Source: JBFHQE01 sp041592335
GTDB lineage: Bacteria > Pseudomonadota > Gammaproteobacteria > Thiohalobacterales > Thiohalobacteraceae
Reading direction: 5' to 3'
Assembly: GCA_041592335.1 (NCBI GenBank)
Contig: JBFHQE010000001.1
Span: forward strand, 1 to 64,000
DNA: 64,000 bases
The notes under the pieces were generated by a model. That model searched no databases. It was not told the origin of the DNA and worked only from the letters and a program-made list of their open reading frames with translations. Below are positions 32,973 to 41,707 of the stretch, piece by piece (the first letter of the stretch is position 1; the number at the start of each line of letters is the position of its first letter). A program made the position numbers and the translations under genes.

Positions 32973-33667
32973 GCAACGGCATGACACAGCCGTTAAACAA
33001 TAAAGAGCTTGATCAGCTTGAAGCATACCTGAATGCAGACAGCTTCCCCGGCATGGCGCTGGATGAAATGCACGGCTTTATGACAGCTGTCGTGTCTGGC
33101 CCAGAACTGGTCCCACCGCAGGTCTGGCTGCCTTACATCTTCGGCGGCCAACATGAAGTACAAAAAAGCGAGCCACCCGAAGACATCGTGTCACTGCTGT
33201 TACGCCTGAACAGCGAAGTATCATTAGCCCTGTTCGGTAATCACGCATTCGACCCCTGGCTGCGTGAACAACCCGTGGATGAAGGCGATGCCTTACCGAT
33301 ACCGGAAGGCTGGTGCATGGGTTACCTGGAAGGCGTAAATCTGTATCCACTCAAACAGCGTCGCAGTTTTTTTCACAACGAGGAAGCGCAACAACTCCTG
33401 ATCCCGATTATGGCCTTCGGCTATATCGATCACGATAACCCGGAAGAATCGCCGCGCCCGCAAACAGAAGATGAACAACGCGCACTCGCTAATGTGCTTC
33501 CTGATGCCATCAAGGGATTGTTTGCCTGGTGGCGCGAACAGGCACCCGCACGCAGCAAGCAACGCCCGACAGTCAACAGGGACCCCAAGATTGGGCGCAA
33601 CGATCCATGCCCCTGCGGCAGCGGGAAAAAATATAAAAAATGCTGTGGTCTCGCGGCGACTGCCTAA
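32969..33667 (+). CDS. YecA/UPF0149 family protein with C-terminal SEC-C zinc motif
   Basis: A 232-residue protein. The N-terminal UPF0149 domain has LDEMHGFMTAVVSGPELV and GWCMGYLEGVNLY. The C-terminus is a SEC-C zinc-binding motif, GRNDPCPCGSGKKYKKCCG, the same motif found at the end of SecA. YecA proteins are SEC-C carriers thought to work with ribosomes or SecA-type targeting. Overlap with prlC (ATGA) suggests co-translation of a peptidase and a nascent-chain-related factor. The ubiD gene follows after 27 bases. Confidence 0.88.
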   Translation: MSNGMTQPLNNKELDQLEAYLNADSFPGMALDEMHGFMTAVVSGPELVPPQVWLPYIFGGQHEVQKSEPPEDIVSLLLRLNSEVSLALFGNHAFDPWLREQPVDEGDALPIPEGWCMGYLEGVNLYPLKQRRSFFHNEEAQQLLIPIMAFGYIDHDNPEESPRPQTEDEQRALANVLPDAIKGLFAWWREQAPARSKQRPTVNRDPKIGRNDPCPCGSGKKYKKCCGLAATA

Positions 33668-33694
33668 ACCATTTACCAGGACAATGACACCTCA

Positions 33695-35173
33695 ATGAAA
33701 TACAAAGATCTTCGGGATTTCCTTGCTCAGCTTGAGGCACAGGGCGAATTGAAACGCATCACTACCGCGATTGATCCGCGCCTGGAGATGACCGAAGTCT
33801 GCGATCGCACGCTTCGCGCCGCCGGGCCCGCATTGCTGTTTGAGAACCCAACCGGCTTTTCCATTCCGGTGCTTGGCAACCTGTTCGGCACGCCGGAGCG
33901 TGTCGCCATGGGCATGGGCGAGAACTCGGTGAGCGCCTTGCGCGAAGTCGGCAAGCTACTCGCAACGTTAAAAGAACCGGAGCCTCCCAAGGGTATGAAG
34001 GATGCCTGGCAGAAATTACCCATGTTCAAGAAGGTGCTGGACATGGCACCCAAAACGGTTCGATCAGCGCCTTGCCAGGAAATCATCATTGAAGGCAAGG
34101 ACGTTGATCTCGGCAAACTGCCGATCCAGACCTGCTGGCCGGGCGATGCCGGCCCCCTGATTACCTGGGCACTGGTAATCACCAAAGGTCCGAATAAAGA
34201 ACGACAGAACCTGGGCATCTATCGCCAGCAGGTGATTGGCCGCAACAAAGTAATCATGCGCTGGCTGGCACATCGTGGCGGCGCGCTGGATTTTCGCGAG
34301 TGGAAAAATGCTCATCCCGGCGAACCCTTTCCGGTCGCCGTTGCACTGGGCGCCGATCCCGCAACCATTCTCGGCGCCGTCACACCGGTACCCGACACGC
34401 TTTCAGAATATGCCTTTGCCGGCTTGTTACGTGGCAGCCGCACAGAACTGGTGAAATGCCAAACGCACGACCTGCAGGTACCGGCAAGCGCCGAGTTCGT
34501 GCTGGAAGGTTTTATACATCCGGATGAAGAAGCGAACGAAGGCCCGTTCGGCGATCACACGGGTTATTACAACGAAGTCGATCGCTTCCCGGTGTTCACC
34601 ATTGAACGCATCACCCATCGCCGCGATCCTATCTATCACAGCACTTACACTGGCAGACCACCGGATGAACCGGCCGTGCTGGGCGTTGCACTGAATGAAG
34701 TATTCGTGCCGATTCTGCAGAAACAGTTCCCGGAAATTACCGACTTTTACCTGCCGCCCGAAGGTTGCTCCTATCGTCTTGCCGTGGTCAGCATGAAGAA
34801 ACAGTACCCGGGGCATGCCAAGCGGGTGATGCTTGGCGTCTGGTCATTCCTGCGCCAGTTCATGTACACCAAGTTCGTCATCGTCGTGGATGACGACATC
34901 AATACACGTGACTGGAAGGATGTTATCTGGGCCATGACCACGCGCATGGACCCGGCCCGCGATACGACTATTGTCGACAACACACCGATTGATTATCTTG
35001 ACTTTGCCTCACCCGTGTCCGGCCTCGGTGGCAAGATCGGTTTTGATGCCACCAATAAATGGAAAGGGGAGACGGCGCGCGAGTGGGGCGTACCGATCGT
35101 AATGACCGATAAAGTGAAATCCAGAATCGACGCCATCTGGGATGAACTGGCTATCATAAAAAAAGGCAGCTAG
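33695..35173 (+). CDS. ubiD: 4-hydroxy-3-polyprenylbenzoate decarboxylase
   Basis: A 492-residue prenylated-flavin-dependent decarboxylase of normal length. Markers are MKYKDLRDFLAQLEAQGELKR at the start, NLGIYRQQVIGRNKVIMRW in the cofactor-binding region, EGPFGDHTGYYNEVDRFPV with conserved Glu, and SPVSGLGGKIGFDATNKWKG near the C-terminus. It acts in ubiquinone biosynthesis and needs prenylated FMN from UbiX, which is not in the window. Its stop overlaps the convergent DUF5610 gene by 4 bases. Confidence 0.95.
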   Translation: MKYKDLRDFLAQLEAQGELKRITTAIDPRLEMTEVCDRTLRAAGPALLFENPTGFSIPVLGNLFGTPERVAMGMGENSVSALREVGKLLATLKEPEPPKGMKDAWQKLPMFKKVLDMAPKTVRSAPCQEIIIEGKDVDLGKLPIQTCWPGDAGPLITWALVITKGPNKERQNLGIYRQQVIGRNKVIMRWLAHRGGALDFREWKNAHPGEPFPVAVALGADPATILGAVTPVPDTLSEYAFAGLLRGSRTELVKCQTHDLQVPASAEFVLEGFIHPDEEANEGPFGDHTGYYNEVDRFPVFTIERITHRRDPIYHSTYTGRPPDEPAVLGVALNEVFVPILQKQFPEITDFYLPPEGCSYRLAVVSMKKQYPGHAKRVMLGVWSFLRQFMYTKFVIVVDDDINTRDWKDVIWAMTTRMDPARDTTIVDNTPIDYLDFASPVSGLGGKIGFDATNKWKGETAREWGVPIVMTDKVKSRIDAIWDELAIIKKGS

Positions 35174-36414
35174 ATTGCCTTTTCTGTTTCCGTATCAGGC
35201 GCAATCAAGGCATCCGGCGCCTGTTCTTCTTCCGGCTGCTCATACTTGGCAACCATCTTTCCGACCAGCTCCTGCAACAACTCGATGCCAGACTTGTTAT
35301 CATCGTCATCGCTATCTTCAGCGACGCGCGCCTGCATGATTTCCGTGAACAGTCGCTCAATGGCTTCGATTGGCTGCTTCATCGGAATCTTGGGCATATC
35401 TTCATCAATCAGACTGGCGATCTCGCCCAGATAATTCTTGATGGTACCGGGCACGGATTCCACCTGCTGCGGCTCGGCATTGCTATTGGACACATAGGCC
35501 GAAACCTTCTGGCGTGTCACGGTCTGTTCGGCACTATAAGTAAAGGAAGCCAGCTCATCCTGGTCATAATTTAACCTGGCTGCCTTGTTAAAGGCCTGAT
35601 CGATGTTGCCATTGAAAAATTTACGCGACACCTTGTCGAGATCTTTCAATAGATCATTGATCGCCGCCTGCTCGCCCTCATCCAGCTCGCCCTGCACACT
35701 GTAACTGAAGGATGAAGAGCGCGAACGCTCAATGGACATGGCGCGAATCTGGCTGTTTTCATCCTCGGCCGCCATCATGGTTCGCGTCATACTGTTTGAA
35801 CGGCTGATATCGATGGTCACGATGTCGCCATCCTGGGTTTCAATCTGCACAGAAGCGGAGCGTTCCATGGAACGGCTGACCTGCTTCAGCATCGCAACCG
35901 CCGGTTCCTCACCGGATTGCAGGCGATCCTGAATACGATCCAGACCATCCTTCAACAGGTTCTCAGTCCGGTCGACGTTATCCTTGATATCGCCCTGCAG
36001 TACACTCAGGCCATCGAGAATCTCGCGCGCTTCATCCAGTCCCTGCTGAATGCCCGCACGCGCCTGCTCCAGACGCTCCAGCTTTGCCTCATCGCCATCA
36101 GCCTGGGCAATACCCGCCTCGACGAAGGAAAGAATCCGGCTGGCCACCTTTTCGGGTGCGTAATCGTTGTATTCCTCAACCGAGGGTACCGACAGCCCAT
36201 CCCTGGCCAGCGCGCCATTCAGCGACGCCAGAACGCGTTGATTTAACTGACGCTGGGCCTCATTCGCACCCGGCATGCGGCGCGAGTGCCGATCATCTTC
36301 ACGATCGACCTCCTGCGACTTGTCACCTGTGTGGGAACGCCTGGATTGCGGATATGCCAGATCAGCGGCCACTGCCGCCATGCTTGAATTCGGTGTGAAA
36401 CTAACAGAAGACAT
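35170..36414 (-). CDS. DUF5610-domain protein
   Basis: A 414-residue protein of unknown function. Residues about 45-170 match the DUF5610 type, with LNQRVLASLNGALARDG, VASRILSFVEAGIAQ and ARAGIQQGLDEAREILDGL. The middle part is Ser/Arg-rich (SRSNSMTRTM, ERSRSSSFSYSV) and the C-terminus is strongly acidic (EDSDDDDNKSG). It has no cysteines, signal peptide or membrane segment; helices and coiled coil dominate. The ATG at 36414 is chosen over 36432 because of the AGGAGG site just upstream. It has a structured leader with CsrA-like motifs. Its 3' end overlaps ubiD. Confidence 0.75.
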   Translation of the reverse strand: MSSVSFTPNSSMAAVAADLAYPQSRRSHTGDKSQEVDREDDRHSRRMPGANEAQRQLNQRVLASLNGALARDGLSVPSVEEYNDYAPEKVASRILSFVEAGIAQADGDEAKLERLEQARAGIQQGLDEAREILDGLSVLQGDIKDNVDRTENLLKDGLDRIQDRLQSGEEPAVAMLKQVSRSMERSASVQIETQDGDIVTIDISRSNSMTRTMMAAEDENSQIRAMSIERSRSSSFSYSVQGELDEGEQAAINDLLKDLDKVSRKFFNGNIDQAFNKAARLNYDQDELASFTYSAEQTVTRQKVSAYVSNSNAEPQQVESVPGTIKNYLGEIASLIDEDMPKIPMKQPIEAIERLFTEIMQARVAEDSDDDDNKSGIELLQELVGKMVAKYEQPEEEQAPDALIAPDTETEKAI

Positions 36415-36505
36415 CTTATCCTCCTGAATCACAAGGTGTTTCCCTAACTACCAACCCATCCTTTGGGTTCTATCGGGCGCTGCCCACCACCTCGTGCATC
36501 CTGTG
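36415..36505 (-). promoter_or_regulatory. Structured 5' leader with CsrA-like motifs
   Basis: Read on the minus strand, CACGAGGTG (36496-36488) pairs with CACCTTGTG (36438-36430, one G-U) and encloses two hairpins: GGGC-AGC-GCCC (36485-36475) and AACCC-AAAGGAT-GGGTT (36469-36453). AGGAUG occurs at 36502-36497 as ACAGGAUG and again in the second hairpin loop, and the ribosome binding site is AGGAGGAU. These resemble the CsrA consensus (ACARGGAUG). A possible -35/-10 pair (TTGAGT, 17 bases, TATCAC) lies just upstream. Confidence 0.5.
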
Positions 36506-36559
36506 ATAGTCCATTTAAAGGGGCAACTCAAACGGATTAGCGGCGGGCTGGAGAATAAC

Positions 36560-37432
36560 TTAATCGGTCATCTCCACCCGGCACTGCCGCAACCCCATTT
36601 CCAGATTGTCGTATTGCAACTTTACTCCCAGCTCATCACGTAACTTGTCGATTTTCAGTCGCTTGGATTCGTCCATGAATGACTGCATGCCCCGGGTCAG
36701 CTCGGTTCTCGCCTGTTCGCGCGTTACCGTCGGGGGCGGCGGCAAATCGAATACGGCCGCGATGCGGTTGAAGTAATCCGCCATGTTGGAAGGATGACCA
36801 TCTGATACGTTATAGGCTCCGCCAGGCACGCCACGCTCCATGGCGGCGAGACAAGCAGTGACCAGATCGTCGACATGAATACGGTTAGTGTAGGGCGCAT
36901 CCTCGGCACGCAGCAGCGGCAACCCCTGCTGCAAGCGCGCCAACGGCAACTTGCCCGGCCCATAAATGCCGGGGACGCGCAATATCACGACCGGCACGCC
37001 ACTGGACTGCATGAATGCCTGTAACTGCCGTTCGGCATCCGCCCGGCGTTTACCGCGTGCCGTGCCCGGCCTGATCGCCTGTGATTCGTCTATCCACTCA
37101 CCCCGGCAATCGCCGTACACTCCACTGGTGCTGATATAAACAATCCGCGCGGGTAGCCCGGTCTGAGAAAGCGAAGCCAGAAAACGCTCCATGCGCGGAT
37201 CGGTATCGCCTTCCGTCGGCGGTGGCGCAAAGTAATAAAGCTCACTATTCCGGCTCGGCAGCTTTAATTCGTCGCGATCAAGGTCCTGCTGCAACACATC
37301 CACACCCCGTTTCCGCAACGCCTCACTGCTGGCATCACTGCGAACCACAGCATGAATAACCGAATTCTCCGGCAGCTGCCTGATCAGGCGTTTGCCAACA
37401 TAACCACAGCCGACGATTAACACAGGCTTCAT
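36560..37432 (-). CDS. NAD(P)-dependent epimerase/reductase-like SDR protein (YeeZ-like)
   Basis: A 290-residue extended-SDR protein. The nucleotide-binding motif is LIVGCGYVGKRLIRQL at the N-terminus. A YISTSGVYGD strand follows, and the usual YxxxK position is altered (TARGKRRADAE), so classical SDR catalysis is uncertain. RIHVDDLVTACLAAM and GGAYNVSDGHPSNMADYF are typical of sugar-nucleotide epimerase relatives. The substrate is unknown. It is divergent from the ferredoxin-type reductase. Confidence 0.8.
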   Translation of the reverse strand: MKPVLIVGCGYVGKRLIRQLPENSVIHAVVRSDASSEALRKRGVDVLQQDLDRDELKLPSRNSELYYFAPPPTEGDTDPRMERFLASLSQTGLPARIVYISTSGVYGDCRGEWIDESQAIRPGTARGKRRADAERQLQAFMQSSGVPVVILRVPGIYGPGKLPLARLQQGLPLLRAEDAPYTNRIHVDDLVTACLAAMERGVPGGAYNVSDGHPSNMADYFNRIAAVFDLPPPPTVTREQARTELTRGMQSFMDESKRLKIDKLRDELGVKLQYDNLEMGLRQCRVEMTD

Positions 37433-37500
37433 CTGTTTATCTCGCGTTGGAAATCAGCGACAATCATAAGCCATCTTCTTGCCCAATTTCCTGAACCTTT

Positions 37501-38514
37501 ATGAGCTATCACGTACGGGTCGAACCCAGCGGCCACGAATTTTCCGTCAAGGAAAACCAGACTATTCTCGATGCGGCATTGCACCAGGGCATCAATCTGC
37601 CCTACGGCTGCCGAATTGGCAGCTGCGGAAGTTGCGAAGGCAAGGTCATCAGTGGCGAAATTGATTACCAGGGACCCTTGCCGATTGCATTGAGCCAGGA
37701 AGAAGCGGCCTGCGGCCAGGCACTATTCTGCCAGGCTTACGCAAAATCGCATCTGGTCATTGAAGCACGCGAATTAACCCGTGGCAGCGATATCGAGATT
37801 AAAAACCTGCCGGTGCGCGTTGCCGAGATCAATCGACTCAATCACGATGTAACCGAACTCAAGCTCAAAACCCCGGCCGCTGAAACGCTGCCTTTTCTTG
37901 CCGGGCAATACATCGAGATAATTTTGAAAGATGGCCGCCGCCGGGCATTCTCCATCGCCAATGCGCCGCACAACGATGAATTCATAGAACTGCAAATCCG
38001 TGCCGTACCCGGCGGCTATTTCAGCCAGTACGTACAAAACGAGATGCAGGCCAAGGCAATGTTACGCATTGAAGGCCCCTTCGGTGAATTCTATCTGCGC
38101 GAAGATTCCGAGCGGCCAATTTTGCTGATGGCCGGCGGGTCCGGTTTCGCGCCGATCAAGGGCATGCTGGAACATGCTTTTGAGCGTGGCATTGCGCGCC
38201 CCATGCACCTGTTCTGGGGTGCGCGCGCGCGGCGCGATCTGTACCTGCATGAACTGGCACAGCAATGGGCCGAGCAACACAACAACTTTCAGTACACGCC
38301 GGTGTTATCCGAACCCATGGAAGAAGATCACTGGCAGGGAGAAACAGGTTTGGTCCTTGGTAGCCTGTTACAGCATTACCCGGAACCGGCGGGGTATGAC
38401 ATTTACATGAGTGGCCCACCGCCGATGATCGAGACAGCGCGCACCGCTTTTGAAGGCCATGGCGTGAAAACCGATCAGGTTTTCTTTGACAGTTTTGAAT
38501 ATGCGGGCGATTAA
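37501..38514 (+). CDS. 2Fe-2S/FAD NAD(P)H oxidoreductase (CDP-6-deoxy-glucoseen reductase-like)
   Basis: A 337-residue electron-transfer protein with three parts. An N-terminal plant-type ferredoxin domain has cluster cysteines in YGCRIGSCGSCEGKV near residues 36-44 and the fourth in ALFCQAY. A ferredoxin-reductase FAD domain has RRAFSIANAP. An NAD domain has LMAGGSGFAPIKGML and ends in FDSF. Proteins of this type are often annotated CDP-6-deoxy-delta-3,4-glucoseen reductase and are commonly near ubiD; a flavin or oxygenase reductase role is equally possible. It converges on hemY with a 4-bp overlap. Confidence 0.85.
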   Translation: MSYHVRVEPSGHEFSVKENQTILDAALHQGINLPYGCRIGSCGSCEGKVISGEIDYQGPLPIALSQEEAACGQALFCQAYAKSHLVIEARELTRGSDIEIKNLPVRVAEINRLNHDVTELKLKTPAAETLPFLAGQYIEIILKDGRRRAFSIANAPHNDEFIELQIRAVPGGYFSQYVQNEMQAKAMLRIEGPFGEFYLREDSERPILLMAGGSGFAPIKGMLEHAFERGIARPMHLFWGARARRDLYLHELAQQWAEQHNNFQYTPVLSEPMEEDHWQGETGLVLGSLLQHYPEPAGYDIYMSGPPPMIETARTAFEGHGVKTDQVFFDSFEYAGD

Positions 38515-39719
38515 GCCGATTCCGGCGCGGGCAGTCGATCCAGCGTTTCACCGGTAGCCAACGCCATACCCTTACGGAAACATTCCACCGCAGTCTCGTT
38601 CTCTTCCATTTTTTCCATCAGATTTCCGAGCAGTTGATAACCTTCAACCGTCGGCTGAATCGCGATAGCCTGCTCCAGGTAACTGCGCGCCTTGCCCCAC
38701 AGCTGGTTGCGCAAAGCAATACGGCCCATCGCCTGCAACAGCACCGCATCGCTTTGATGATCACGCAGCCAGTCCTCGGTCACGGACATCTGCAGGTTGG
38801 CGTTTTCACCCTCGATCCGGCCATAGAGATCAACCAGCCGCGCATCCCAGTGATTGTGCAACGCGGACCGGATAACGCTTTCGGCCTCAGCCTGCTTATC
38901 CAGCGCGATCAGTCGCGAAGCATAACCGTATAACAACCCGGAATCCTGCTGCAATCCGCGCGGCACCCTGTCCCAATGCAACTTGAGGGTTTCGGCATCA
39001 CGCGCGCCTTCGATCAAGGCGGCATGCACCTGCGTCTCCAGCTTCGCGAACTCATCCACCTTCACCACGTTGCGACGACGTAATTCGGGCAACAGTTCAC
39101 GCAGTTGTTCCCAGTCGCCGAGACGCTCGTATAAACGCATCAGCAGTTTCAGCACATAGGCGTGCTTTGGCGCGATCGTGCGCAAGTGATTCAGTGTTGC
39201 CAGTGACTGCTCCATTTGGCGATGCGCCAGTTGCAACTCGGCCTGCGTCAAACCGACGGCAACATCCGCCTGGGGCATCGCTTCATGCGCCAGCCGCAGA
39301 TAATGATCGCGCCGGTCATGCGCACCCTGTTGTTGCGCGGCGCGTGCAGCGGCCAGGTAGGTAATGAGCGGGTTATCGCTGTCGCCGGAACGTTGCAGCA
39401 GGTGTTTCTCCGCCGCCGCCCAGTTGCCCTCGGCCAGTTCCATCAGCCCCCTGTCCAGCGATTTGCGGGCACGAATGGACTTGCGATGCTGATCCCAGGC
39501 ACGCAGCTGACGCGGTGTGCGCAACAAACCGGCAATAATCCGTAACACGCCATACAAGAGCACGAACGCCACCACGGCAGCAAACACCATAAAGGCCAGC
39601 GTAGTCTCATAGCCCTGCTCGCCATAGCCAATCAGCACATAGCCGGGGTCTTTAAGCAATAACAGGGTGAGCAGGACAGAGCCCACCAGCGCAATGATCG
39701 CAAGCAGAAAAAATTTCAT
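38511..39719 (-). CDS. hemY: HemY-type inner-membrane TPR protein
   Basis: A 402-residue protein with two N-terminal membrane segments (FFLLAIIALVGSVLLTLLLL and AFMVFAAVVAFVLLYGVLRII) and a cytoplasmic TPR region. The HemY_N signature continues after the second segment. It is the gammaproteobacterial HemY of the hemCDXY operon, not protoporphyrinogen oxidase; its exact role in heme metabolism is unsettled. Its start overlaps hemX by 4 bases, and it is the last gene of the operon. Confidence 0.92.
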   Translation of the reverse strand: MKFFLLAIIALVGSVLLTLLLLKDPGYVLIGYGEQGYETTLAFMVFAAVVAFVLLYGVLRIIAGLLRTPRQLRAWDQHRKSIRARKSLDRGLMELAEGNWAAAEKHLLQRSGDSDNPLITYLAAARAAQQQGAHDRRDHYLRLAHEAMPQADVAVGLTQAELQLAHRQMEQSLATLNHLRTIAPKHAYVLKLLMRLYERLGDWEQLRELLPELRRRNVVKVDEFAKLETQVHAALIEGARDAETLKLHWDRVPRGLQQDSGLLYGYASRLIALDKQAEAESVIRSALHNHWDARLVDLYGRIEGENANLQMSVTEDWLRDHQSDAVLLQAMGRIALRNQLWGKARSYLEQAIAIQPTVEGYQLLGNLMEKMEENETAVECFRKGMALATGETLDRLPAPESA

Positions 39720-40909
39720 GGCGCCGACTCCACTTGAGCTTCACCCGTTTCTTCTACCGCAGGTTCCACGGACTCCTTGGTAATGATTTTTTCATCCGGC
39801 AATTCAACAGGCGGTTCACGCGTCTCGGCCAGACGCATTTCTTCGCGCAACAGCTTGAGCGAACCCGAAACATCCGGGAAAGCCGGCTTGATGTCGACCT
39901 TGCTCAACCGCGCCAGGCTTTCCTGCATCGCGCTGGTCGCCGGGTTTTCAGTATCGAAATAATCTTTCAGCCACTGCGCGGCGGATTGCAAACTGCTTTG
40001 ATACGCGCCTGCTTCAAGAGACAACAACGCCAGCCGCGCGGCTTCAAGTTGCAGCTTCAGGTTGGAATAAATGAAGTAACGCGACTCGGGCGGCAGCATC
40101 GGTCCAACCGGCTTATCCACCGGCTGCAACACAAACACTTCCTTGAACAAATCGACCAGTGCGGCGGGCGCCTCTTTCAGACTTTCCGGACGCCAGGCAT
40201 CGCCTTCGACCTCCATGTCTTCCGGCTTGGTCGGCACATAATGCGAACCCTGCATGCGCAGCTCATGCACCTGCTCCGCAAGCTGCTGCAGTTCCAGCGC
40301 CATTCCATTGATGTCCGGTATCTCTACCGCCCGCAGCTGATTCACTTCATCGGCGATCTTGCGGCGCACCGGCAGATAACTGGCCTCGCCCAGGCTCAAC
40401 AGGCGCTGATCCGCCGACAACAAGGCAGCCAACGCAGTATCGCGATCACGCTGTAGCTCGATGCGCTGATTAGCAACATGCAGCAGGTAGCGCGCTTCGG
40501 CCAGGACCCATTCATCCTGGCTGCGCCCGACCTGACTGCGCAACATGCCTAATGCCTGTTCCAGACCGGCCTGCGAGGACTTCTGGTCCTGCTGGCTGTC
40601 TTCCACTCGCTTGAAATCGCGCCGGGTTTCAGCGAGCTCCGCCTGCAGGCTCGAACTCAAGGTTTTGAAACGCTCATCCAGCGCGGAGTTGCGGGTGTCC
40701 ATCTGCGCGAGCACACCCTGTTGCCAGGTGGCCTGGCGATTCACTTCGTGCCAGATAAAGTAACCGCCAACGAAAACGGCCAACACCAGTATGAGCGCGA
40801 TCAGCGCCAGCACCAGTGGCAGGGAACTGGTTTTGCCATTTGCCGGAGCGGAATCCGCTGCTTCCACTTGCGTCGACAGGTCTTTCGATTCGTTTTGCTT
40901 ATCAGTCAT
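39716..40909 (-). CDS. hemX: HemX family membrane protein
   Basis: A 397-residue protein with a polar cytoplasmic N-terminus, one membrane segment (LVLALIALILVLAVFVGGYF, about residues 33-52), then a long helical periplasmic domain rich in coiled coil (TLSSSLQAELAETRRDFKRV). It is often labelled uroporphyrinogen-III C-methyltransferase, but no SAM-binding methyltransferase domain is visible. It lies between hemD and hemY in the conserved hemC-D-X-Y order, so it probably supports heme pathway enzymes at the membrane. Confidence 0.9.
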   Translation of the reverse strand: MTDKQNESKDLSTQVEAADSAPANGKTSSLPLVLALIALILVLAVFVGGYFIWHEVNRQATWQQGVLAQMDTRNSALDERFKTLSSSLQAELAETRRDFKRVEDSQQDQKSSQAGLEQALGMLRSQVGRSQDEWVLAEARYLLHVANQRIELQRDRDTALAALLSADQRLLSLGEASYLPVRRKIADEVNQLRAVEIPDINGMALELQQLAEQVHELRMQGSHYVPTKPEDMEVEGDAWRPESLKEAPAALVDLFKEVFVLQPVDKPVGPMLPPESRYFIYSNLKLQLEAARLALLSLEAGAYQSSLQSAAQWLKDYFDTENPATSAMQESLARLSKVDIKPAFPDVSGSLKLLREEMRLAETREPPVELPDEKIITKESVEPAVEETGEAQVESAP

Positions 40910-40942
40910 TGGCGCTTGTGTCCTTGTGCTTTATTGGCAAGG

Positions 40943-41707
40943 TTATTTTGCATGATCGCGGACCCAATGACGTATTGCCCGGAATACCGCTTCATCGGTC
41001 GCATTGTCCGCCAGCCCCGGGGCAAGCCTCCAGCCCTGTGCCCTGATCGCCCCCGCCATGCGCGCGTTAATCGCAACAATCGGGGTCTGGCGTAATAGTA
41101 ACGTGCCTTCCGGCCCAAGTAATTGCGCCAGATTAGCCAATCCTTCATTACTGCTGACGGTCACCAGGTCGATCCCCCGGTCGCGCCAGCGGGTCAACAG
41201 CTGCCGGGCATCCGCCTCCGGCAGCTCGCGTCGATAGACTTCGCAGTACTCGACCTGCGCACCACGCTGCTCTAGAGTCTCGCGCAGAGTCTCGCGACCA
41301 CCGACGCCGCGTACGATCAATACCCGCCGCCCCTGCACCTTTTGCCAGTCCGGCAACTGCAGCAAGGCCTCGCTGGTATAGGGGCTGGGCGGTATCAGCG
41401 TGGCCCCAACTCCCAGCTGTTGCAATGCATGCGCGGTCTTGGCGCCAATAACGGCAACCTTCAGCTCCGTCGGCAAAGGCTGCGACAGCTGGTCAAAGAA
41501 CGCCTTCACCGCATTGGTGCTGATGAACACCAGCCAGTCCAGGTCCATCAGCTCCGGAATCCGCGCCGGAATGGGCCTGATCGCCATCACCGGAAACGGT
41601 ACCGGTTCGCCGCCCGCACTGGCAATCATATCGCACAAGCCCTGCGCCTGTGCGGCGGGGCGGGTCACCAACACACTGACACCGGACAGCTCGCCGGCTG
41701 GCTTCAC
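40943..41707 (-). CDS. hemD: Uroporphyrinogen-III synthase
   Basis: A 254-residue protein of the poorly conserved HemD family. Typical blocks are VLVTRPAAQAQGLCDMI at the N-terminus, LVFISTNAVKAFFDQL near residue 60 and DLVTVSSNEGLANLAQLLG near residue 182. It closes hydroxymethylbilane from HemC to uroporphyrinogen III with inversion of ring D. It overlaps hemC by 4 bases (ATGA). Confidence 0.92.
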   Translation of the reverse strand: MKPAGELSGVSVLVTRPAAQAQGLCDMIASAGGEPVPFPVMAIRPIPARIPELMDLDWLVFISTNAVKAFFDQLSQPLPTELKVAVIGAKTAHALQQLGVGATLIPPSPYTSEALLQLPDWQKVQGRRVLIVRGVGGRETLRETLEQRGAQVEYCEVYRRELPEADARQLLTRWRDRGIDLVTVSSNEGLANLAQLLGPEGTLLLRQTPIVAINARMAGAIRAQGWRLAPGLADNATDEAVFRAIRHWVRDHAK

